Origin: a virus
Direction: 5' to 3' (one strand)
IMG/VR virus record: IMGVR_UViG_3300032323_002009
Span: 1 to 26,071 of that record
Length of the DNA: 26,071 bases
Shown: positions 1 through 7,194 of the stretch, in pieces
Layout: the number at the start of each line of letters is the position of its first letter
Position numbering within the stretch: the first letter of the stretch is position 1
The notes under the pieces: model-generated
Databases searched by the model: none
Seen by the model: only the letters and a program-made list of their open reading frames with translations
What the model was told of the DNA's origin: nothing
Program-made: the position numbers and the translations under genes

Positions 1-3000
1 GTGGTCATGCCTGCGGTGTTGATCACTGCTTGTATTTCATTAAAATCAAACGGAATATGCAGAGTGTTGGCCGGCAAGCTGTCTATCAAATCTGCTTGTG
101 CTGTGTCAAATGCTGTTTGTATTTCAGCAACATCTGTTCGTAAAGTATCACCATCATATAGAACCAAATCAATATAGGTTTGAACAAAAGATTTGATATC
201 TGCCAAAGCCATTGGATTGCTAGTATCGGCGCCGTAGAGATTGATCACGGCCACATGACTGCTGCCGGATATACCATTGGCATAGAATGTATCTTCATTA
301 GTGTCATCAGACAGGTTGTAGCCACGCATAGCTGAGCTACGACTCAATATAATTTGATTCAGTGATGGATCGTCTTCTGGACCACCATCTTGTTCTGATA
401 TTCGATTTACTGTGGCATAAAATCCACGATAGGCTGCTGGATCGTTATTGTTAGGGCTAACAATTTTGCCCGGAATAGTTAAAGTTCCATTTGAACTTAA
501 TAGAACTGTACTAGTGTCGTTAACCAATCTATCAGCATTAGTTAACGCATAGTTGTTAACAACTATTTCATCACCTTGGTCGTTTTCAGTGATCTGCTGA
601 ATGTTTAGCTGATTGTTCTGTGTACTTAATTTAACATTGCCAAGATAGATACTGCCAGTGTTGACATAGATGTGTCTCCACTGTTGAGTAGGGCTACCTA
701 GGTCGTAGGCATTGTTTGTGTCTGGAATAATATCGCCAGGAGCAGTCAGTGTACCATTTACACCAAATTCCCAAGTGTTAGTAACAGTAGTACCGGTTGA
801 GAATCCTGTTACAATTTGAACGGTGCCGGTGGTTGACGCTAGTGGGCCGTTGACTGCTATGCCCGCGACTTGTACTGGTGTAGTCGTCGAAACTACATTC
901 AAGCCGTCTTCGATCCATTGTATACCAACTGCACCTTGCCGTCCTTGAGCAAAAATTCCTACGATAGTACCGGTGCTTCCTACAATATAATCGCCAAATT
1001 CGCCACCAATACTTAGATTGCCGCTTGGGAAAGTTAGTACACCATCTGTGCTGAATGTCCATAAACTTTGTGCAGATAAGATATCAATATTATTTGCACT
1101 CTGTACTCGAGCATTACCATTGCTAGCTCGAGGAAGATTTAATTGTCCAGTGTTGGCAAACGACCAAGAGTACGGTAATATGCTAGTGACTTCAACTGTA
1201 GCTGTAGTATTGCCTTGTCCGCTAGCTGGGATTGTAACTATATCACCGACTGAAAATATTTCTGTAGATTGTATTACAAAGTTACCGCTAACTAATGGAC
1301 TCGGACCAGATATTGAAGTAACAAAGGTATTAGGATAGTCGGTGGCGTAAGTGGAAGCGGCTAGGTAGTTTGTACCGCTGTTAGTCACAGTTACACAAGT
1401 TTGATCGATATTTCCTCTTGTGCTTGCCGGAACGGATATTACACCAGCTGAATCATTAAGTGGTAATGTTAATTTACCGTCTGCACCTAAGATTACACTG
1501 TAGCTACCTGTAGTTAATCTATCACTTTGACCAGAACCAGCAGGACCGGTTGGTCCTTGCTCGCCCTGTGGTCCAGGTTCGCCCTGATCACCTTTATCGC
1601 CTTTGACACCTTGTGGACCTCCTGGACCAATTGGCCCTTGAACACCCTGTGTTCCTGTATTACCAATGGGTCCTTGTAGTCCTGTTTCGCCTCGAACACC
1701 TTGTTCGCCCTGCGGTCCCTGGGGTCCAACAATAGGACCAATATTTTCCCAAAGGGTAGTTAATGTATTCCAGAAATAAACATCTCCATCTGTGGTGTTG
1801 ATCCAACCTTGTCCAGCAGATCCTATACCCAATGATTCAACTGTAGTAGTTGCACTACTTCCAATTAGTACAAGACTAATACCTTGTGCGCCAGTATCAC
1901 CTTTGACCCCTTGAATACCCTGTGTTCCTGTATTACCAATTGGTCCTTGAATACCCGGAATGCCTTGAATTCCTTGGATACCTTGTGTTCCGGTATTTCC
2001 CTGTATACCTTGAATACCCTGTGGGCCTTGGCTACCAGTATACCCAATGTTGCCCTGTGATCCAGTATATCCCCCACTTGCCAGCTGACCGTTGATGGTA
2101 ATATTATTATTTTCATCAATCGAAAGTGCTTTTCTGTCAATGTAGATTGTGCTACTACTTACATATAAACTGCGCCATTGACTACTTGTGCTACCTAGGT
2201 CGTAGGTTTTATCTTGAGATGGGATAATATTAGAATTAGAAATAATAGTACTAGAAGTCAACCCGGCAATTCTATCAAGTTTAACAGTACCTGTAGAAGA
2301 TATTTCTAATCTCTTTAAAAGGCCGGCACCTGCATCTGTATGAAAAGACATCCTCATAGGAATTCGAAGACCGGGGGTTCCTTCTACTGCAACATTAATT
2401 TGAGCACCGGTAAACGGGATTCCAGAAGTATTAAATGAATCAAAATTAATATCAATGATATCATCGCCGTTTACTGAAACAGAAGTAGCAGTTGACGTTC
2501 CTCTAGCCCTCAAAAATGAAAAATTTGATGAATCCTGTACTTCATGAAATTGAAGAAAGTTAAATCCAGTAAATGGTGCATTTGAATGGCCATTCCTAAC
2601 TATCACTAAACTTCCATCAATTCCACTGATGCCATTTGCTGAATTTGTTCCAATTACAAACGTGCCAGAATTTGTATCGAGTATAGATACTGCTGCACTG
2701 CTTTCTAGAGAGTTACCGCCTTGTGAATATATAGGAAAGAATCTAGGAGGACCAGCGACTATAGATGCACTACCAGTAAAACCAGTTGCACCTTGACTAC
2801 CTGTGAATCCTGCACTGCCTTGAGTACCAGTACTACCTGTGAATCCTGCAATACCTTGACTGCCGGCACTACCAGCAAAACCAGTTGCACCTCGACTACC
2901 TGTGAATCCTGCAATACCTTGACTGCCGGCACTACCAGTGTACCCAATGAATCCGCGACTACCAGTGAATCCATTTCCGCCGCCACCCGTAGTAGTACTC

Positions 3001-3101
3001 AAATAGGCAAAGTTGTTGTTAACTTTAATAAATGCAGATCGTAGGCTATCACCGTTACCGGCATTTGCACTAGATCCTGTATTGATATATTGAATAGCCA
3101 T
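1..3101 (-). CDS. Collagen-like tail fibre protein, C-terminus cut by window edge
   Basis: This is an open frame of at least 1033 codons with no stop before position 1. It starts at ATG 3101, which overlaps by one base the TAA of the gene upstream. The N-terminus (MAIQYINTGSSANAGNGDSL) resembles the start of many marine T4-like phage fibre proteins. Three Gly-X-Y collagen-like blocks follow: a GFTGS-type block (about 2750-2990), a GIQGIQG/GNTGTQG block (about 1865-2080) and a GPQGPQGEQG block (about 1515-1735). Between and after them lie beta-rich, Ser/Thr/Asn-rich segments. A module with YDLGS...QWR...(I/L)Y(V) occurs twice (about 2130-2220 and 610-730). The likely role is a trimeric adhesion fibre that contacts the host surface. 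Gly-rich repeats and the YDLGS-QWR module are common in phage fibres; the exact receptor role is inference. Apparent reading frames on either strand inside this region are low-complexity shadows of the collagen repeats. Confidence 0.88.
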   Translation of the reverse strand, partial: MAIQYINTGSSANAGNGDSLRSAFIKVNNNFAYLSTTTGGGGNGFTGSRGFIGYTGSAGSQGIAGFTGSRGATGFAGSAGSQGIAGFTGSTGTQGSAGFTGSQGATGFTGSASIVAGPPRFFPIYSQGGNSLESSAAVSILDTNSGTFVIGTNSANGISGIDGSLVIVRNGHSNAPFTGFNFLQFHEVQDSSNFSFLRARGTSTATSVSVNGDDIIDINFDSFNTSGIPFTGAQINVAVEGTPGLRIPMRMSFHTDAGAGLLKRLEISSTGTVKLDRIAGLTSSTIISNSNIIPSQDKTYDLGSTSSQWRSLYVSSSTIYIDRKALSIDENNNITINGQLASGGYTGSQGNIGYTGSQGPQGIQGIQGNTGTQGIQGIQGIPGIQGPIGNTGTQGIQGVKGDTGAQGISLVLIGSSATTTVESLGIGSAGQGWINTTDGDVYFWNTLTTLWENIGPIVGPQGPQGEQGVRGETGLQGPIGNTGTQGVQGPIGPGGPQGVKGDKGDQGEPGPQGEQGPTGPAGSGQSDRLTTGSYSVILGADGKLTLPLNDSAGVISVPASTRGNIDQTCVTVTNSGTNYLAASTYATDYPNTFVTSISGPSPLVSGNFVIQSTEIFSVGDIVTIPASGQGNTTATVEVTSILPYSWSFANTGQLNLPRASNGNARVQSANNIDILSAQSLWTFSTDGVLTFPSGNLSIGGEFGDYIVGSTGTIVGIFAQGRQGAVGIQWIEDGLNVVSTTTPVQVAGIAVNGPLASTTGTVQIVTGFSTGTTVTNTWEFGVNGTLTAPGDIIPDTNNAYDLGSPTQQWRHIYVNTGSIYLGNVKLSTQNNQLNIQQITENDQGDEIVVNNYALTNADRLVNDTSTVLLSSNGTLTIPGKIVSPNNNDPAAYRGFYATVNRISEQDGGPEDDPSLNQIILSRSSAMRGYNLSDDTNEDTFYANGISGSSHVAVINLYGADTSNPMALADIKSFVQTYIDLVLYDGDTLRTDVAEIQTAFDTAQADLIDSLPANTLHIPFDFNEIQAVINTAGMT
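2771..2943 (-). repeat. Direct DNA repeats encoding the first collagen block
   Basis: A 44-bp sequence is repeated exactly at 2832-2875 and 2895-2938, 63 bp (21 codons) apart. A related, partly diverged unit begins near 2773 and matches the segment near 2872 at a distance of 99 bp (33 codons). Both distances are multiples of three, so slippage or recombination would change fibre length without breaking the frame. The protein encoded is GFTGS/GIAGFTGS-type repeat. Similar in-frame repeats are a usual feature of collagen-like phage fibres. Confidence 0.8.
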
Positions 3102-3400
3102 TATTTAATCCCTGCCAATTTTCTAATTGATTCGAGCTCAGCTGCTTGTCCTGAGTATTCACTGGCAATTTTATCGTATTGATCCATACTGAGTATGCCC
3201 ATATTCTTAACACTAAGAATTTTTTCAACTAAATCGTGCAGATCTTGATCTGACTTAACATCTTCTCGGACTAATTCAAACAAGCGTATCAATAATGGAA
3301 TATCCATTGATACATAGTCTTGCTGATCTTGCATTTCTTTAATGTTTTGTGCTTTAGCTGGATTTACCAAGCTGGAATGAATAATAGAAGAGTGGCTCAT
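3101..3400 (-). CDS. Small conserved-looking protein coupled to the tail fibre
   Basis: A protein of 99 residues that I do not recognise as a named family. It is mostly helical in appearance, rich in charged residues (for example LLIRLFELVREDVKSDQDLH near residues 36-55), with no signal peptide or membrane segment. Its TAA overlaps the ATG of the tail fibre by one base (TAATG), so the two are probably translated together. This points to a structural or assembly role such as a fibre-associated or chaperone-like protein, but that is inference from position only. A late-promoter-like box lies about 19 bases before the start. Confidence 0.75.
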   Translation of the reverse strand: MSHSSIIHSSLVNPAKAQNIKEMQDQQDYVSMDIPLLIRLFELVREDVKSDQDLHDLVEKILSVKNMGILSMDQYDKIASEYSGQAAELESIRKLAGIK

Positions 3401-3418
3401 GGCAATATTTAGTTTGTA

Positions 3419-3426
3419 TTTTTATA
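3419..3426 (-). promoter_or_regulatory. Candidate T4-like late promoter for the fibre genes
   Basis: On the minus strand this reads TATAAAAA, one mismatch from the T4 late box TATAAATA. If the start site lies six bases beyond the box, as in T4, the leader before ATG 3400 would be about 13 bases, like that of the gene at 11557. No good -35 element is visible, as expected for late promoters. Confidence 0.4.
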
Positions 3427-3472
3427 ATCCAAATGTAAATACTTGATGTTCCTATCAACAAAAAAGATTATC

Positions 3473-3733
3473 ATGCATTACGTTAGAAAGAGTAGACTAG
3501 GAGTAGAACACTCGTATTCGAGAACGAAGACTCTAGCCGTGCTCAAATGTGATGCATGTAGTAATAATTTTGAAAGAGAACAGGGCAAAATGAATTATCG
3601 TAGGGTTAGCATTGGCTACCAACATGTTTGTCCAAACTGTAATCAAAAGCAATTTGCACAATCTCGAGGGGTGGAAAGTCGTAAGTTATGGAATTTGCCC
3701 GTAGATAGTGACATAAAAATAAACAAATTATGA
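3473..3733 (+). CDS. Small zinc-ribbon protein
   Basis: A basic protein of 86 residues with two CxxC pairs, Cys26/Cys29 (KCDAC) and Cys53/Cys56 (CPNC), spaced as in a four-Cys zinc ribbon. The N-terminus (MHYVRKSRLG) and the middle are rich in Arg, Lys and Tyr, which fits nucleic-acid binding. In-frame TTG 3443 and ATG 3446 lie upstream; I prefer ATG 3473 because the conserved-looking part starts there, though no strong ribosome binding site decides it. The gene precedes an HNH nuclease that has its own promoter. Function beyond metal binding and probable DNA or RNA contact is unknown. Confidence 0.75.
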   Translation: MHYVRKSRLGVEHSYSRTKTLAVLKCDACSNNFEREQGKMNYRRVSIGYQHVCPNCNQKQFAQSRGVESRKLWNLPVDSDIKINKL

Positions 3734-3735
3734 TA

Positions 3736-3769
3736 TTGACTTTTATGGTATTATATGCTATAATAAATA
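3736..3769 (+). promoter_or_regulatory. Strong sigma70 promoter overlapping a late-like box
   Basis: TTGACT at 3736-3741 and TATAAT at 3759-3764 are separated by 17 bp, and TG at 3756-3757 makes an extended -10. Overlapping its end, 3762-3769 reads AATAAATA followed by CTAT, one mismatch from the T4 late box TATAAATA with a matching downstream CTAT. The HNH gene at 3801 is the obvious target. This suggests it may be read both early (host polymerase) and late. Confidence 0.72.
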
Positions 3770-3800
3770 CTATGGAACAATATAACCAGCAGTAAACAAA

Positions 3801-4310
3801 ATGTCCACACTAATGCTCAACGCAGACGGAAGCCCAATTTCCTACCTGCCATTATCAGTAATTCCTTGGGAAGACGCTATCAGGTATCTAGTACTTGATA
3901 AAGCCACCGTATTGGAATATCACGAAGATTGGATAGTTCGCAGTGAACACTGGGAAACACAGGTCCCATCAGTGATGATTCTAAAGGAATACGAAAAACG
4001 CAAGACCACAATTCGCTTCTCTAAGCATAATGTGTTTCTTCGTGACGGCTATGTGTGCCAATACTGCGATGACGAGGTTACTCGCAAAACTGCCACACTC
4101 GATCACGTGTTGCCAACTAGCCACGGCGGCAAGACTACTTTTGAAAACTGCTGTACTGCCTGTGCTACCTGTAACGCCAACAAGGGTAACAATAAGAAAA
4201 TTGTGCCCAAAGTCAAGCCTTACAAGCCAACTTATTTCCAATTGGTTGACAAGCGTAAGAAATTACAATGGGATTTACAATATCCAGCGTGGGCTAACTA
4301 CCTAGGATAA
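3801..4310 (+). CDS. HNH endonuclease
   Basis: A protein of 169 residues with an HNH/McrA-type core: zinc pair Cys86/Cys89 (CQYC), the catalytic DH at 101-102 within LDHVLPTSHGG, Asn116, and a second zinc pair Cys121/Cys124 followed by NANKGN. The N-terminal 70 residues (LNADGSPISYLPLSVIPWED) resemble the usual leader of the stand-alone bacterial and phage HNH proteins of this size. It would cut or nick DNA. In phages such genes act either as homing nucleases or in host DNA breakdown and packaging; the sequence does not decide which. It has its own strong promoter and ends at a terminator, so it is a single-gene unit. Confidence 0.88.
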   Translation: MSTLMLNADGSPISYLPLSVIPWEDAIRYLVLDKATVLEYHEDWIVRSEHWETQVPSVMILKEYEKRKTTIRFSKHNVFLRDGYVCQYCDDEVTRKTATLDHVLPTSHGGKTTFENCCTACATCNANKGNNKKIVPKVKPYKPTYFQLVDKRKKLQWDLQYPAWANYLG

Positions 4311-4313
4311 AAG

Positions 4314-4337
4314 AAAAGCACCGCAAGGTGCTTTTTT
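4314..4337. terminator. Bidirectional rho-independent terminator
   Basis: A perfect 9-bp stem AAAAGCACC / GGTGCTTTT with a GCAA loop, followed on plus by a T run. It lies between the plus HNH gene and the minus gene ending at 4336, and the A-rich left arm gives a T-rich tail on minus as well. It can therefore stop transcripts from both sides and overlaps the stop codon of the minus gene. Confidence 0.9.
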
Positions 4338-4617
4338 ATGACCCAAATTTCATTAAAAACAGTAAGTATTTCTTTTCGTCTACTACGGCATATCCTTCTT
4401 TGATGTTACCATGTAGATCTATGTGAGGCCTTAGGCCGTAATTTTCTGCAAGCCAATTATAAAACGCATCAAAGTTCTCAGTCACTGGAAGATTAAAGAG
4501 CTTACACCACTCAACTCGTGCGTTACGCATACGCTTCCAGTGACTGTTACGTTTCCTTTTATATTCTTGGAGTGCCTCTTGATCAGAGGCGTGCATGAGA
4601 ATTTCAACGTCTATCAT
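4336..4617 (-). CDS. Small unknown protein, last gene of the ligase operon
   Basis: A protein of 93 residues from ATG 4617, which overlaps the TGA of the IF-1 gene as ATGA. An in-frame ATG at 4641 would add eight residues inside the IF-1 gene and cannot be excluded. The N-terminal third is strongly basic ([20 protein letters not shown]) and the C-terminal part is mixed ([33 protein letters not shown]). I do not recognise the family. It is the last gene of the unit with ligase and IF-1, and its stop lies in a terminator. A role in nucleic-acid handling is only suggested by the basic helix. Confidence 0.72.
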   Translation of the reverse strand: MIDVEILMHASDQEALQEYKRKRNSHWKRMRNARVEWCKLFNLPVTENFDAFYNWLAENYGLRPHIDLHGNIKEGYAVVDEKKYLLFLMKFGS

Positions 4618-4832
4618 TTTGAACGATATACTATACGACATTTAGTCAAGTCGTATGGGCTCATTTCTACACGAACTTTATCCCCTTGCAGGATTTGAAT
4701 TCGATTCTGACGCATCTTGCCTGAGATGTGTCCTAAAACTGTGGAGCCGTGCTCCAGTAATACACGAAACATTGCGTTAGGTAGTACTTCTTCAACCTTA
4801 CCCTCAAGGCTGATCACATCTTCTTTAGCCAC
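4614..4832 (-). CDS. infA: Translation initiation factor IF-1
   Basis: A 72-residue protein, the exact length of bacterial IF-1. It carries the family's signature stretches in order: MAKED at the start, LPNAMFRV (17-24), [11 protein letters not shown] (about 35-45), GDKVRVE (50-56), [15 protein letters not shown] at the end. The fold is an S1/OB-type RNA-binding barrel that sits in the ribosomal A site during initiation and works with IF-2 and IF-3. Residues expected to contact rRNA (HISGKMR and the C-terminal RIVYR) are kept, so it should be functional. It sits behind DNA ligase and before a small unknown gene in an operon read from a consensus sigma70 promoter, so it is probably made early. 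A cellular gene in a phage operon implies capture from a host. Confidence 0.94.
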   Translation of the reverse strand: MAKEDVISLEGKVEEVLPNAMFRVLLEHGSTVLGHISGKMRQNRIQILQGDKVRVEMSPYDLTKCRIVYRSK

Positions 4833-4834
4833 GA

Positions 4835-5077
4835 TTAAACACTTTCTCCTTTTAGTCCTTTGATGACCATTTCTTTAGCTCTCCTATCTAAATCAGCCAC
4901 TTCGGCTTTATATATATTTACTGCCATCTGAGTCATAAAATCTTTCATGGCAATTTCTCCTCGATTAGTAAAATGACAATATTCAGTGCCTACTTCACTA
5001 CGATAATAATACCTACTATCGCGAATAAGCTCGCAGAACCCGCCGAACATTAAATTTTTAACAGCTTCTTTGTCCAT
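4835..5077 (-). CDS. Small unknown protein between ligase and IF-1
   Basis: A protein of 80 residues starting [20 protein letters not shown] 5077 lies one base after the ligase stop, and GGTGAG upstream can serve as ribosome binding site, so this start is preferred over a longer frame to 5320 that would run inside the ligase gene. The middle part ([22 protein letters not shown]) is Tyr/Arg-rich and the C-terminus looks helical. No motif, signal or membrane segment is visible. Function unknown; the neighbours suggest early expression. Confidence 0.72.
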   Translation of the reverse strand: MDKEAVKNLMFGGFCELIRDSRYYYRSEVGTEYCHFTNRGEIAMKDFMTQMAVNIYKAEVADLDRRAKEMVIKGLKGESV

Positions 5078-5078
5078 A

Positions 5079-6371
5079 TTATAGTTTCTCACCTGCTGTA
5101 AAACCTCGGAATCGAAGAGCCCGTGGAAATCGGAGGCTGTATACGTCTTCACTATCTTGGCTCCTAGTGATTGCATCTGCTCGCACTTCCAAGACCTGGC
5201 CAATGACCGAATCGTCAATCTCGGCTCTCTGGTCATCTGTCCAACCAGAGCCAACATTAACACGGATGAACTTACCATCCTCTTCGCCTTCGCAGATAAC
5301 TGCACCCATTTTGCCTTCATTTTTACCCGTCCCTGGCTCGATGCCTACAATAGTTAAACTTACTTCAATAAATGGCTTTTGTTTGAGCCAAGCCACGTGA
5401 CGCTTGCAGACATAAGGTGCATCAATGTCTTTGATCATAATACCTTCAAAGCCTGCATCAATGGCATCCTTGTTGTATTGTTTAAATTGCATTTCGCCCA
5501 CAGCGGTATCCAGATCAACTTCAATTTGTGGAATAATATCAATATTGCCCACTTTGTCTAGAACTGACTGCATACTACGTAGAAGATTACTACGGCGACG
5601 CTGACCCATAATACTCTTGCCTTTACGGAATTCGCTAAGTGGAATAATATCAAAAGCCATTAGTCTAGCATCACTAGCGTCTGCATCGCTTTTACGATGT
5701 ACCTGCTTCATCAATGCCTGAAAGCTGGAACTAACTACTTCACCGTCAATCACAACACTCCGCTCAAACAGTTCAATGTTGTCTTCAATACCTTTAGTAA
5801 TGTGTCCAAAGTTCTCTAAGATCTTGCCGTTACGACTATAGACAGTGGCTGTCTTAGCTTCTGCATCAACAATCAGTACTGCACGAACACCGTCCAGTTT
5901 AGGTTCAAGCAGTTTCTTGCCTGTGACTTTGCTTTCGTGGTTAGCACCATCGTGAGCCAACATGCACTCAAACAATGGCACAGCGTCTTTCTTAATCTTA
6001 TTGATAGTCTTTTCACTAACACCGCAACGGAGATCTTTGATTAAGATACGACGGTACCAGTCGTTCCATTGCTTCTGTGTGCTGGCGCTCAATGCCAATT
6101 CAATTGCATCACGTGCGGCATCGCCTGTTAGTTGTCGAGTGCGTAGGAGTTCACACAGCTCTTTAAAAGCAACCCAGGGAAGCCCTTGTCCGCTACCACC
6201 TGTGCTGGTAGGTACTTTCTTTACACCGAATGTAATAAAAGGACTTAGAGCCAGTTGAAAGCCTTCAAACAACTCTGTGTTGTCAATTTCTGCTTCTAGG
6301 ATTGCTTCTTTGTTCAGTCGGCTAGCGTGTTCTTCCAAACTGCGGATTACTGCATCGCAAGGAGTTGTCAT
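5079..6371 (-). CDS. ATP-dependent DNA ligase
   Basis: A protein of 430 residues with the nucleotidyltransferase motifs in order: motif I KLDGVR with the adenylated Lys158, YSRNGK at 178-183, IDGEVV near 208-213 (motif III), AFDIIP at 239-244 (IIIa), EGIMIKD at 309-315 (IV) and WLKQKP at 328-333 (V). A C-terminal OB-type domain follows (about 335-430, with LTIVGIEPGTGKNEG and SLRFPRALRFR). Residues 1-140 form a helical DNA-binding domain with PWVAFKELCELLRTRQL. This matches T4 gp30-like ligases, which seal nicks in phage DNA replication, repair and recombination. It is the first gene of a four-gene minus operon and has a perfect consensus promoter. Confidence 0.93.
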   Translation of the reverse strand: MTTPCDAVIRSLEEHASRLNKEAILEAEIDNTELFEGFQLALSPFITFGVKKVPTSTGGSGQGLPWVAFKELCELLRTRQLTGDAARDAIELALSASTQKQWNDWYRRILIKDLRCGVSEKTINKIKKDAVPLFECMLAHDGANHESKVTGKKLLEPKLDGVRAVLIVDAEAKTATVYSRNGKILENFGHITKGIEDNIELFERSVVIDGEVVSSSFQALMKQVHRKSDADASDARLMAFDIIPLSEFRKGKSIMGQRRRSNLLRSMQSVLDKVGNIDIIPQIEVDLDTAVGEMQFKQYNKDAIDAGFEGIMIKDIDAPYVCKRHVAWLKQKPFIEVSLTIVGIEPGTGKNEGKMGAVICEGEEDGKFIRVNVGSGWTDDQRAEIDDSVIGQVLEVRADAITRSQDSEDVYSLRFPRALRFRGFTAGEKL

Positions 6372-6401
6372 GTGTGCTTCATAGTGTGTTAATATAAGCT
6401 A

Positions 6402-6430
6402 ATTATACAGCCAAATTAAGAAACTGTCAA
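6402..6430 (-). promoter_or_regulatory. Perfect consensus sigma70 promoter of the ligase/IF-1 operon
   Basis: On the minus strand TTGACA (6430-6425) and TATAAT (6407-6402) are separated by exactly 17 bp. Both hexamers match the sigma70 consensus fully. It faces the DNA ligase start at 6371, leaving a leader of about 25 bases. Such a site would be read by unmodified host polymerase at once after infection. Confidence 0.88.
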
Positions 6431-6447
6431 GTTATTTTTTACCATTT

Positions 6448-6771
6448 TTAAATGGAAAAACTGCTGCCACATCCACAAGTACTTTGGGCGTTTGGATTTT
6501 TTATCGAAAAATTGGATCCGGACAGATCTTCTTTGTAATCAATTTCAGACCCTTGTAGATATTGCATACTCATGGCATCCACTAATAGTTTACAATCACC
6601 TACAACTACTTCGAAGTCGTCTTCATTTTTCTCTTCATCGAAGGTGAACCCATAACTGAAACCACTGCATCCGCCCCCTTGAACAAAAGTTCTTAGAGAT
6701 AATTTTGGATTATTTTCCTCTAATAGTAGGTCTGCAATCTTTGCTTGGGCATTTGAAGTAATATTAATCAT
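6448..6771 (-). CDS. erpA: A-type Fe-S carrier, ErpA-like
   Basis: A protein of 107 residues of the HesB/IscA/ErpA family. It has the three cluster-binding cysteines Cys35 ([11 protein letters not shown]), Cys99 and Cys101 ([11 protein letters not shown]). The GGGCSGF-YGF start and the C-terminal [15 protein letters not shown] are the ErpA version rather than IscA. It would carry [2Fe-2S] or [4Fe-4S] clusters from a scaffold to target enzymes. ATG 6771 is chosen because family proteins begin like [11 protein letters not shown]; upstream in-frame ATGs would run into the divergent iscU gene. There is no ribosome binding site, and a late promoter box lies so close that the mRNA may begin at the start codon. 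It is divergent from iscU-iscA. Confidence 0.93.
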   Translation of the reverse strand: MINITSNAQAKIADLLLEENNPKLSLRTFVQGGGCSGFSYGFTFDEEKNEDDFEVVVGDCKLLVDAMSMQYLQGSEIDYKEDLSGSNFSIKNPNAQSTCGCGSSFSI

Positions 6772-6776
6772 GCTAG

Positions 6777-6784
6777 TATTTATA
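6777..6784 (-). promoter_or_regulatory. T4-like late promoter before erpA
   Basis: The minus strand reads TATAAATACTA, a full match to the T4 late box TATAAATA with the favoured CTA after it. With the usual six-base distance to the start site, transcription would begin at or next to the A of the erpA start codon at 6771. Confidence 0.7.
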
Positions 6785-6812
6785 GGGTAAATATGTTTGG
6801 AGACAAAAAAAT

Positions 6813-7190
6813 ATGGCATATTCAGATAAAGTTGTTGACCACTACGAAAATCCACGCAACGTGGGAAAATTTGACATAGATGACTCTGTAGGTACTGGTA
6901 TGGTGGGTGCGCCTGCTTGTGGTGATGTAATGAAACTACAGATAAAGGTTGATCATAATACAGGTATTATTACAGATGCGCGATTTAAAACGTATGGCTG
7001 CGGGTCGGCGATTGCAAGCAGTTCTCTTGTTACAGAATGGGTTAAAGGTAAAACACTTGACCAGGCAGCAAGCATTAAGAATAGTGAGATTGCAGAAGAA
7101 CTCGCCCTACCTCCGGTCAAAATACATTGTAGCATATTGGCCGAGGATGCCATTAAAGCCGCGGTAGAAGATTATAAGAAAAAGCACTGA
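6813..7190 (+). CDS. iscU: Fe-S cluster scaffold IscU
   Basis: A protein of 125 residues very close to proteobacterial IscU. It keeps the ligand set Cys36, Asp38 (ACGD), Cys63 ([11 protein letters not shown]), His105 and Cys106, and the HscA-binding motif LPPVK at 99-103, all expected for an active scaffold. It would assemble a [2Fe-2S] cluster with sulfur from the cysteine desulfurase IscS and pass it on with the HscA/HscB chaperones; none of these partners is in the window, so host ones are presumably used. GGAGA at 6799-6803 is a good ribosome binding site. IscA follows four bases after the stop. A weak late-like box, GGTAAATA at 6786-6793, would give a 14-base leader. Confidence 0.96.
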   Translation: MAYSDKVVDHYENPRNVGKFDIDDSVGTGMVGAPACGDVMKLQIKVDHNTGIITDARFKTYGCGSAIASSSLVTEWVKGKTLDQAASIKNSEIAEELALPPVKIHCSILAEDAIKAAVEDYKKKH

Positions 7191-7194
7191 TTTA

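Noticed and set aside
1514-2140. Minus-strand frames of 75-91 codons at 1514-1741 and 1865-2140 (and 2759-2986)
   Set aside because: They are in another frame of the collagen blocks; their Val/Lys/Gln-rich repeats mirror the Gly-X-Y codon periodicity, and the long open frame from 3101 covers them.
3772-3795. Seven-codon frame (MEQYNQQ) ahead of the HNH gene
   Set aside because: Too short and at the predicted transcript start, with no ribosome binding site; no attenuation structure seen.
4835-5320. Longer version (161 residues) of the small gene after ligase
   Set aside because: The added 81 residues lie wholly inside the ligase C-terminal domain in another frame; ATG 5077 with GGTGAG one base after the ligase stop is far more likely.
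6440-6465. CCATTT/AAATGG inverted repeat at the erpA stop as a terminator
   Set aside because: Only a 6-bp AT-rich stem with a two-base loop, and no T run directly after it on the minus strand; too weak to call.
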